A DNA stretch of 64,000 bases from Sarcocystis neurona (taxonomy: Eukaryota > Apicomplexa > Conoidasida > Eucoccidiorida > Sarcocystidae), in assembly GCA_000727475.1 (NCBI GenBank), contig KL647303.1, positions 586,408 to 650,407 of the forward strand, read 5' to 3'. The stretch's first letter is position 1; each line of letters starts with the position of its first letter. Shown here piece after piece: positions 27,401 through 36,839 of the stretch. The translations under genes and the position numbers were made by a program. The notes below the pieces were generated by a model, which was not told the DNA's origin, did no database searches, and saw only the letters and a list, made by a program, of their open reading frames with translations.

Positions 27401-30400
27401 TCGTTGGAGGACTCGTGCCGCTGCTGCAGATGGAGGTGCTGCTATGCTGCAGTGTGCTGCTGCTATCCATGGCCCTGTTGTTGCTGTTACCTCCGACCAA
27501 CTGGCCGAGGCCGCCGTGGCGCAGTCGTGTGTGGCTGCTCTCTCTTCCACTGCACCCACACCCTGCTGCTGCTGCTGCTCACGGTGAGCTGCGCGGCTCG
27601 CTCTGGCGTGCGAAAAGCTGTCCTGCTCTGCCAGCACGACACTTCTTGCGTGCGTACAACTACTGCTGCTGCTGCATCTACGGTCCCCCTCCTTCTCCTC
27701 CTCGTCCTCCTCTTGACGCTCCGGCTCCTGCTCCTCCTGTTGCTAAAGCAGCTACGGGTGCTGCTGCTGTGACGCTTCACTCCTGTCGTTGCTTCTGCAG
27801 TGCTACTCCTGCTGCTGCTGCTGCTGTCAAGGAGGCTCCTCGCTAGCTGCTGCGCTTCCTGCTGCTGCTGTTTCTAACCCAGTCGGATGCGCGCAGGCAG
27901 CGTGTTCTCTCACCGTGTGGTCCCGGTGGTGCTGGCCACAGAAGATCGAGCAGCGCCTCGTACTCTTTCTCAAGTTTCACCATTGCAGAGTCTTCTGCCG
28001 TGGAAGCAGCGACCGCACCAGCGTCGTTTCTTGTATTCGTCGACGCAGCACTTCTGCTACTGCTGCAGGCTCCCAGCTGCAACAGAGAGTCGGGCTCAGG
28101 GCGCTGCGATGCGGGAACGGCATCGGAGAAGAGCGCAGCGAGAGCTGTCGGTAGCGTGGAGGACTGCTGCTTCGGCTGCGCTGCAGCGGCCGTAGTAACA
28201 CTTTCTTCTTGAAGCGCAGTCGATGCAGGCTCTCCGTCGCTGATGCTGCTGCTGCTGCTTCGCGGCGACGGCGTCGCAGCAGCCCCTCCTCCGACAACAA
28301 GGGAAGCAGCGGACTGCATCACACGCGTGAACGGGCTGCGCTGCAGCAGAGATCTCGCTACTGTAGAAGCAGCCGCGGCAACGCCGAGGCCAGTCGAAGT
28401 GACAGTAGCTGTCGAAGGCGCCAGAGCAGCAGTTAAAGGATTGCAGACAGCTACGCCTGTGTCGCCGTCCGGTAGGGGGCTGCTGCTGTTGACATTTTGG
28501 AGTCCTGCCCCCCCCCCCTGCTGCTGCAGCTGCACTCCGCCGTGGTGTTGCTGCTGTCGCTGCTGCTCGTTTGACTGTTTCACGTGCAGCAGTGCAGCAT
28601 CGCTTCTGCTGCTGCTGCTGCTCGCCGTTGCCGCTGGGGTAGCTGCAGCTGCAGCGGCAGCACTGCCTCTCGAACTTCTGCTGCTCCCCACCGCCGCGGC
28701 AAGAGCAGCGGTAACGAGATGGCCACGCTGCTGCTGCTGCGGCGGCTCCTGCCCCCTCTTCATTTCAACACCTTGCAGCGCGCCTCCACGCTCCAACTCG
28801 GTCCATAGGAGCGGCCGCAGCGGCCCCCCTCCCGCTCCTTTTCCTCTTCCTCTTCCTCTTCCTCGTGCTGTCCCAGCAGCAGGCCCCCCCTGCAGCACCG
28901 ACTGCAGCAACCAAGTCTTGAGGGCAGCAGCAGCAGCAGGAGATCCAGCTCCCGCAGCAGAGGCCGCAGCAAAACCAGATGCAGCACCCGCAGCACCAAG
29001 ACTCGCTCCCCACTCGTTGGTCCCCCCAGCACCCCACAAACCGCCTGTCGCAGGACCTCTGGTGGAATTTGCCCCGGCAGCAGGACACGTCCGCGCCTGG
29101 ACAGCCGCTGCTGCCGCTCTTTCCTGGTACTGCTGCAGAAACTCCTGCACGTCAGCGGCCGAATTAACTTCTTCCACAGACCGAATTGCCTTGTCGAGAT
29201 CATACTGCGCGTTCCGTAGCTGCGCGGCTTGATAGACCATCAGCTTCCGCAGCGCGTCTCGGAAGCAGAGGATCCGTTTCTCCTCCATGTCCTGCAGGGA
29301 CTGCAAAATTATTCCCATCTTTGCTGTGTACGCAGACAGACAGCTGTTCAGCCGACGCACCGCTTCCCTGTAGTCTTCTTCTGCTGCCGTCGCTTCAACG
29401 CAGCGGCGGATGCATGTCAGCGCCAGCTCCGTCCGAGTAGCGGGCACTTGCCTTGCGGCGGCTTGACTTCGCTCGGCTGCGGCGGCTGCCTCTCGACTGC
29501 ACCGCACATAGCGGTCCATCGCCTGAACACACGCCCCACACAGCAGAGCTCCTGTGCGGCACTCGGTCTCCTCAACACACGAGAAGCAGAGACATAATAC
29601 TTCTGATGGAAAAGAGAAGGCGCTTTTCTCTGTGCAGGGAAGATTCCACCAGGCGGCGTAGGCAAGACACACACAGAGACAGATATACAGAGAGACAGTA
29701 CATACGCACATGCGTCTTATATGTCTATGGAAAGCGATGGAGGGTCCTGGGCGTGCACACGAAACAAGCCAGTTACAGAGCGACATCACAGACATCCTCC
29801 ACATACATTTACATATACACAGAGACAGAGAAACATAGGGACACGTAAAGGTTTCTGGTACGTGGACGTTCATACAAACACAGGGACACACACGTACACA
29901 CGCGCGCGCCGCAAATATACATACACATATATATATATATACATAGAGATAGAGACGGAGAGGGACGGACACAGAGACAAGGAGACATGTAAGTGGCTAT
30001 CGTAGGTGGACGTTCATACAGAGAGACACACACACACACATATATACCGCAGATATACACATACATATATATATACATACACACACACAGAGACAGAGAG
30101 AGGGGCATGTAAATGATTCTCGTACGTGGACGTTAATACAAATAGAGAGAGAGAAGCACACACAAATATACACACGTAGGTATACCTCAGATATACATAT
30201 ACATGCATATATAGACACGTAAATACATAGAGACAGAGGACTGCATGGATGTTTCTAGGGAGAGACACAAGTGGTTGTTTCTACAAGGGGAGACAGCGAG
30301 GCGGCGCGTCTACATGCGTGTCCACACGCGGAGAGAAAAGACCAGGGAATGTATCGGCATTCGTCCACGCGACAAGACGGAGACGTCCGCACACACACGT

Positions 30401-33400
30401 GTGTGGAGACGAAGAACGTTGGAGAGCAAACTGCTGGCAGAGTATCCGCCCATCCCCGTGCAGCAGACCCCCGCAGGCAGCAGGGACTACAGCAGCAGCA
30501 GCAGTCACCGGAGCAAAGCAGGTGCCGCCCTCGCAGCAGGAGAAGCAGCGGAGCAGAGCGAACTCGCGAACAACAGGAGGAGGAGCAGCAGCAGACGCAG
30601 TCGCGGGAGTGCTCCCAGCCGCAGCACCCCGTCAGCAACAGCGGGAGACGTATTTTCTTCACCTTCTGAAATTCCATCGTCGTGTGGGTCAGCCCCTTCT
30701 CTGCCTCCATCCCGTCTGTCTTGATCTGCACGCATTTCTCCCACACAAAATTTCTGCTTGTTGGCGTGCTGCCGACACGTCCTCACCCCCCCCGGGAGTC
30801 GGGCGTAGATGACCCTCCCCACTGCCCCACAATGCACACTTCATATATATATATATATATGTGCAACGCAGCATCCACATAGTAGACGACGTACCCCGGC
30901 GCTGCTGGCGCATCTATCCATAGACGGGCACACAAAGTAGCGTAGCGACAGAGGGACAGAAGGAGACGCAGAGACAGAACGAGCGAGACACAGACGAGAC
31001 ACAGACGCAGATATCCGATGCTGGCACACAGATATATGTGTCCATGCAAAGTGACGGAGACGACACGTACACACACAGACGTGGAGGACTTGACGAGGGC
31101 GCAGCGAAGACGAAGACAGAAAGCAGAAGCGAAGACAAGAAGAAGAAGTACGTGGAAGACAAAGAAGAAAGCAGAAGTGGTACACTGGGACACGACCGAC
31201 GATGGGGAAAGGAAGGGCTTGGCGACGAGGGAGGGGGACGGTCGGAGAGAAGATCGAAGAAGAAGCAGCAGCAGCGAGATACGCATGAAGTGAGCGTGAC
31301 CGAGCAGAGCGTCACTCCTCGTTACCTGCTGCTTCTTCACTTAGGGGAGACGCACACACACCAGGTGTAGGCATTTGAACACATACACGCAGATCGTGGC
31401 GCATGTCTCAGGCAGCGAGTGTGAGCGCGTGCATGCGTATCTCTCGCTCGTCAACGGAGCAGCAAACGGCCTTCGTGTGCACACTCGCTGCTTCGGCAGT
31501 TCGTCAGGGTATGCGTGGGTGTGTTCCAGGAAGGATCGGAGACACCGAGACACGGACGAGACGAAAATATGGGCGACACGGGGAAATTCGTCAAAGAAAT
31601 AGTTTGACCAGTTGCACGTGGATGAACATCGCAGAAGTACGAGGGAGAGAGAAGTGGCTCCTGCAATTTTCTCGCGTCTCTGCGGGTGGAGCCGCACCCA
31701 CGCTACGTCGATTTTTGCTGCGCGTCTGTTTGAGCTCGTGCTGCTTTGCTGCCTGCTGCCACTGCTGCCGTGTTCCCTTTTGTTTCCGCTGCTGCTGGTG
31801 TGGCATTTGCTGCTGGTGTTGGATGGCGGGGGTCCCTGTGTCCAGACTCTGCCGCTGCTGCTGCTATGGCTCTGCTCCTCCGTCTGCTGCCGCTGCTGCT
31901 AGCCTCTTGCTGCTGCCGCTGCTGCTGGTCGTGTTGCTGCCACTGCTACCCCACACGCTGCTGCTGCTGCCTCTCGTGCTGCAGCTCAGCTGTGCGTGCT
32001 GCTACGGCCAGTCTCTGCCCTGCGCCTGCTGCTTCTGCGGCCGATCCGCTGCCCGTCCCTTTCTGAGTGTCCTGCTGCTAGTGCTGCTGCTTCCTCCCTC
32101 TGTCCTTTTCCTTTTCCGATCCGTCCTCGTCCTTTACCTCTTCGCTTCTTGTTGCTCTTTTCTGCTGTCCTCCATACCCACCCCTGTGCTGCTGCTGCAG
32201 CTACGCGCACTTACCGGTTGCCTGGCTGCTTCTGCTCGTGACGCACCTGCTTCTGCTGTGTGGGTGCTTCTGCTGAGGCAACTTCTGCTGTTGCTGCTGC
32301 AGCTGTCGCTGCTTCTGCTTCTGTTCTCGCTGCTTTTGCCGTCGCTGCTTCTGTTGGGGCTACTGCTGCTGGAATTACTTCTGCTGGGGTTACTTCTGCT
32401 GTGGCTACTTCTTCTGTTGTTGATGTTGCGGACGCCGCTACTGCTGCTGCTGCTGGTGTGGTGTCGCGGTGTGCGGCTGTTGTCGCTGCTGGTACTGTCG
32501 CAGCTGCTGGTGCTGCTGCTGCGGTTCTGCTGCTGCTGGGCAGTGTGGCTGCGGCCACGGCCCTTCTGCTCACCTGCTGCAATACAACGTAGTGATTGTG
32601 GATTGTATTTGTCAGCGTACCCTCCACCACGTCTCTTCGCAGAGCTTCTGCGTATTCTCTCGCATGCTCTGCCTGATGTAGCGCCTCCAGCCGCAACGCG
32701 GTCACCGCGTTAGTCACACTCCTGAGCAACCCAAGTTTTAAACGGAGGAAAGGAAACTTTCTGCTCTCTATTCCTCTCTTTTTTCATCCACATACAAAGC
32801 ACACGCTGCCCCCTCTTGCATGCGCAACAATTATCCTCCCGTTACACCAGTGGATATACCTGGGTGACAACACATGTACGTATACAGAGAGAGACAAATA
32901 GATAGATAGATACATAGAGAAACATACAGATGCAGATACAGGCAGATACGAAGATTGACATGCATATAGAGAGATTTGAGACACAGACACAGACAGGTGA
33001 ATAGATGAACATGTGTGTAGATATATGTCTACGGATTTGTAATACACACACACACACACAGAAATCCACGGGTATACAAAGAAGAGAGGCATCGACGCTG
33101 CTCTCGGATCAGCAGACGCATTAACTCTGCGAGCATGGTAAAAGTAACTGCGGAAAACTGAAAGCTACTCGACGTCGTATATGTACGTGTGTGCATGTGT
33201 GTCTGTATGTATGTATGCGTATATGTGTGTGTACGTATGTATGCATATACGTATGTATGCATATTATCTGTATGTGTAGGCGTATGTGTGTGTGCTCGTG
33301 TGCCTGTATGTATGTATGTGTATGTGTGTGTGTGTGTATGTCAGCGTGCGTGTATGTGTGTGTATGTACATGTGTCTATGTGTCTGTGTGTGTGCACGTG

Positions 33401-35315
33401 TGGTGTGTATGTGTGTCTGTCGGTATGTATGAATGTGTATGTGTGTGTGTCTATATATGTACGTATGCGTGTGTGTGTATGTGTGTGTGTGTGTATACGT
33501 ATGTATGTCTATGCGTATATCCATGTGTGTGTATGTATATGTGTGTATGTGTGTGTGTGTGTGTGTGTGTCTCTGTGTATGTGTGTATGTATGTGTGCGC
33601 GTATGCATGTGTGTGTGTGTGTACGTATGTATGTATGTATATGTATGTATGTACGTATGTATATATGTGTGTGTATGTGTCTGTATGTGTGCACGTGTAT
33701 GCGTATGGGTGTGGGTATGTGTATGTACGTATATATGCACTGATAGGGAGAGGAATGTCCAAACAGATAGATGTTTCTCGATAAGAAGAGCACACAACAG
33801 CACCCGGGACAGTCTTGCGAGGAACACCTACAAACGCGCAGCATGCCGGAGACGTGAAGAAGAAGAAGTCTCCCTACCGAAGAGGACTTCTACATAAATA
33901 GACGCACCGGACTCTCGCCCACGCAGATCACGCAGCGACGGCACCGCACAAACACAATGACGGAACACATATATTTCCAGATACACAAGCACCCCTGCTT
34001 CCGGCTACACCTATTTACAGCCAGGTAAACGCACGCATGCATCGGTATGTGCGGAGTAACACGCAGGAAAAAACCTTCCGGTCTATGTAGCTGTTCCTAC
34101 AGACAAACCAGAAGATGTGTATACACGCCCACGTGTACCCACGTCTATGCAATCATATATACAGACAGATACGGAGACACACACACACACACAGATACGT
34201 ACAGAAACATGGATATATATGTTTCCAGAGATGTGTGGAGGTACAGACTTACACGTGTGTGCATGCAACTGTATATACAGTCAAATAGGTAGACACACAT
34301 GTACGTACAGAAACTCACACACATATGAATATATATATACATTTTTTCAGGTATTCCACACAGAGGTACAGACGTACAATTGTCTACGGAAATTCACCAC
34401 CATACCTGTGAACAACTACACACAAGCACCACCTATCCCTCAAGTCCGTATACACATATATGTACATATTTGCGCACGTGTGTGTACATTTCCATAGATA
34501 CATCTTCACACGTAAATACACGTATGCATGCACACGTGTATACACATTTATATAGATATACCTTTCCATGGGTGTGTGCACGTAAATTGATATACGTATA
34601 TTTCAACATATGTGCGTACGTGTGTATCTGCGTATCTCTGTAGCCGTGGAGACGTATGTACATGTGTCTTTACTCATGTGTTGCACCTGTGCCCACGCAC
34701 TTTTGTGTGCACTTCGGGAACTGCCTTCGTGCAAACGTTTATGTAGCCGCCAGTGCGTGTTTCTGTCAGAGTGAAAGACGCAGGGGAGGCGTGCTTGTCT
34801 ACTAGGAACACCTGCCGCTTCTTGGCCTGCGTGAGACGCAGCAGAAATCTCTCTCCGCCGCGCTTTTTTGACTGATGTTCTATACCGCCAACAGTAACAG
34901 AGCGGCTCCCAGGACCAGCCGCTGAAACCCGATCCGACACCCTGTGTCCTCCTTTCTTCTCATTTTCGTGTCCCTTCCCTCTTTTCTTCTTCTTTTGGTC
35001 CGTCGATCTCCTCCTCATCCTCCTGTTCTGACTGTCCTTTCTGTTCCGCATTTTTTTTGTGTCCCTCTCCCGTCTGTTCTTTTCGTGCGTCGCTCTCTTC
35101 TCGGCGTGAAACAGAAAGTCGGCAGCAGCGGAAGAAAGGAAAGCAACAGCATACCTCGTCTCTAGAGGGCTCGCTACCAGACTCTGGACGACGGCTTCCG
35201 TACGGCCCGCCTGCTCCACAGCAGCATTTGCCTGCTGGAGGAGCGCGGCACGAAGACGCTCGAGCAGCTGTCGGCCTGTATCCACGCGGTTCACAGCTGC
35301 TGTCCAGTCCCACAT
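19528..35315 (-). CDS. F-BAR domain protein, large multi-exon gene with novel C-terminal region
   Basis: F-BAR proteins dimerise into curved helical bundles that bend membranes at endocytic or cytoskeletal sites. Exons: 35315-35155, 32721-32574, 30753-30663, 29570-27914, 26944-26151, 24704-24612, 23073-22977, 22356-22257, 19793-19528. The first four spell the PACSIN/FCHO-type order: MWDWTAAVNRVDTGRQLLERL, then TALRLEALHQAEHAREYAEAL, then WEKCVQIKTDGMEAEKG, then DMEEKRILCFRDALRKL. After it come about 390 Ala/Gln/Ser-rich residues, then a region I cannot name (DPAECPYTAETTERLLQLLP, RYWNRVAFWEEALTL, YGIAPEQAQSLLLTVCR). Phases agree at 1-2, 3-4, 4-5, 5-6, 7-8 and 8-9. Junctions 2-3 and 6-7 each need one unseen exon of length 3n+2; the second may lie in the assembly gap. 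The F-BAR part is secure. Joining the C-terminal exons to it rests on phase, strand and order; exons 26944-19528 could be a separate gene. No SH3, RhoGAP or kinase domain is visible. The start is the ATG just before the F-BAR helix. Confidence 0.78.
21320..21725. repeat. ATACATAT simple-sequence block, about 400 bp
   Basis: Almost uninterrupted ATAC/ATAT/ACAC units in the last intron of the F-BAR gene model. The Tyr/Ile/His/Thr/Cys readings on both strands are repeat artefacts. Confidence 0.85.
23752..24412. other. Assembly gap (551 Ns) with near-identical (AT)n flanks
   Basis: Ns fill 23808-24358. The left flank reads CACTCCAACCACAT, (AT)n, ACACAGATATA. The right flank reads CACTCAACCACAT, (AT)n, ACACAGATATATGG. 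The contig ends therefore repeat each other across the gap. It lies in an intron of the F-BAR gene model. Confidence 0.95.
24735..25310 (+). repeat. CAG/GCA array in an intron of the F-BAR gene model
   Basis: Interrupted CAG on the plus strand, most regular at 25165-25290 (CAGCAGCAACAG units). The neighbouring exon 24704-24612 lies just outside. Long Ala readings on the plus strand are not supported as genes. Confidence 0.8.
25985..26090. repeat. Short tandem repeat of a CAATAGCAGCAGCTGGTCAGT unit
   Basis: About three imperfect copies of a 25-35 bp unit built from GGTCAATAGCAGCAGCTG, immediately downstream (in transcription) of the GTAAGT donor at 26150. Confidence 0.65.
27160..27260. repeat. 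Two adjacent minisatellites, 15-bp and 12-bp units
   Basis: GCTCCTGGTGCTGCT occurs about three times in a row, followed directly by about three copies of CTGCTCGCCCTG. Both are expansions within CTG-rich intron sequence of the F-BAR gene. Confidence 0.75.
29840..30235. repeat. Tandem array of a 120-140 bp unit with a conserved GTGGACGTTCATACA core
   Basis: Three copies begin near 29845, 29985 and 30105. Each has A(C/T)GTAA..G.TTCT, then CGTACGTGGACGTTCATACA, an ACAC run, a GCAGATATACAT box and a GAGACAGAGAG tract. A partial fourth unit follows. It lies in the F-BAR gene intron between exons 30753-30663 and 29570-27914. Confidence 0.75.
31695..32573 (+). repeat. Long CTG array in the F-BAR gene intron after exon 32721-32574
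   Basis: About 880 bp of interrupted CTG on the plus strand begins directly after the exon's GTGAGC donor. On the sense strand it is CAG and stays open in the Ala frame for over 100 codons past the exon, which hides the splice site. The plus-strand poly-Leu reading is not considered coding. Confidence 0.8.
33178..33745 (+). repeat. (TG/TATG)n tract of about 570 bp
   Basis: Nearly pure alternating T/A-G sequence (GTATGTGTGTG units) on the plus strand, in the first F-BAR gene intron. All frames on both strands stay open, giving Cys/Val/Tyr or His/Thr/Tyr repeats. It is a strong candidate for Z-DNA-forming sequence. Confidence 0.9.
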
Positions 35316-35429
35316 CCTGCAGCAAAACACCGGCAGCAGGAGCCACAGGAAGAAAAGAGGCAGCAGCAGCCGCAAAGACAGCAGCAAGAGAAAATGCCCG
35401 TCATGACGGGTGCGTAAACAAACGCTAAA

Positions 35430-36320
35430 GCAGCTACAACAGCAACACAAGACAGCGGCAGCGACAACAGCGGCGACAACAGCAGCGACGGCAGCAGCGA
35501 CGACAGCGCCTGGTAGGGACTACCGGCACCAGCAACAGTGGGAGAAATGACAGGCCACAGCAGCAACAGCAGCAACTGCGGTCCCTCGCAGATACAGCAG
35601 CACCAGCAGCATTAGCAGGAGTCGCACGACGGTGCAGCTGCAGCACCAACAGCAACAACGGCGGCACCGAAAGCAGCAGCAGTGCTGCTGCGGCACTACC
35701 GGCAGCAGTGGCAACACCAAAACCAACAACAGTCGTGGCAGCAGCAGCAGCAGCAAATACAGCATCGGCGCAAACAGCAGCGGCACGGCAGCGGTAGCAG
35801 CAGCTACACAGAGCGCAAAAGGAAGAGGATGGGTAGCGGTAGACAGCGCCACAGCCACACGAAAGCGACGGCAGCAGCAGCAACTGCAAACCCTGCGGAA
35901 AGAAGACCACTGGGAACACAAAAGCAGCGGCACAAGAGCAGCAGCAACACCAGAAACAGTTGCAGAACAGCAGGACTCGCCGTGCTACCGCCATGCGGAA
36001 AGAGAGACAGCAGCAGCGAAGGCAGAGCAGCCGCCGCAGCTGTGGCGCTGCCAGCACAACAACTCGCGCAACAAAAGACAAGCAAAAAGAGAGGTCTAGT
36101 TCCAGGACCAGCGGCGGCGACCCCGTCAAACAGCCAACGGAAAATGCCGAAGGAAAAATACTGCCGCAAGTAGAAGCAGACGACCAGCAGCAGCAGCAGC
36201 AACCGCAGCGAAGAAACAACGCCAGTGACGTCGAACCCGCTGCGGGGAAGTCCCCGCAACCCCAGCAACCACAGCAGACCAGCAGCAGCAGCAGGAGCAG
36301 CACAGAACGAGAAGCAGCAT
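35430..36320 (+). repeat. CAG/GCA array upstream of the F-BAR gene
   Basis: Interrupted CAG on the plus strand, starting about 115 bp upstream of the F-BAR start codon at 35315. Whether part of it is transcribed, in either direction, cannot be told from sequence. Confidence 0.75.
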
Positions 36321-36373
36321 GCGCGCCCAACCACTTCAACCGAACCTACGGGGTTGCTTGTGCGCACACATAA
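35580..36373 (+). other. CAG-rich plus-strand open block upstream of the F-BAR gene
   Basis: All three plus-strand frames stay open for much of this block because the sequence is mostly CAG with few T bases. The reading that runs to 36373 looks most protein-like at its end (EGKILPQVEADDQQQQQQPQ, then PNHFNRTYGVACAHT). It could be an exon of a gene divergent from the F-BAR gene, or untranslated or intergenic repeat. No domain is seen and I could not place a start or convincing splice sites. The long minus-strand reading over the same block is Leu/Cys-rich, which is what CAG arrays give when read backwards, and I do not treat it as coding. Confidence 0.2.
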
Positions 36374-36839
36374 ACGATGGAAGTACCGCTTCTTCGTTCG
36401 CACCTGATGGCCACCCAAGAGAGCAGCTCACACAAAAATGCCACCGCGGCGCATGCAGCACACAGCACGAGCGCAGGGTGTTCCTGCCCATGACTACACA
36501 CTCACAGAAGAGACTACATGTCTATACAGATAAAGATATGTATATGCGAATCTACAGACGGGGACCTCAGCAAATGTACGTAGCCCGGTCTCCCAAAGAG
36601 ACAGATATGCGCAGACGCCACGACGGCGTGAGGCTAGCTGCGTCGTCATAGTTGCGTGCTTATATTAGTGTACGCAGATACCTAATGTACGCGTCTATTC
36701 TGTATGACGACACATCAGCAGTCACGGGTGACCCTACAAATATATGGGGAGTCGAACAAACATGGGTCACGACGGACGTGAGCACGTCTCGACTCATTTT
36801 TATATCTACGCTTCTGTACAGCAGGGGAGAGTAGGAAGC

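Noticed and set aside
31403..32713. 436-codon plus-strand reading rich in Leu and Cys
   Set aside because: It is the CTG array read in the Leu frame, and it overlaps a well-supported minus-strand F-BAR exon (32721-32574).
33189..33827. Long Cys/Val/Tyr and His/Thr/Tyr readings on both strands
   Set aside because: Products of the (TG/TATG)n tract, which lacks stops in all frames.
35434..36339. 301-codon minus-strand reading resembling a membrane protein
   Set aside because: Its Leu/Cys/Ala composition is what CAG arrays give when read on the opposite strand; there is no conserved motif.
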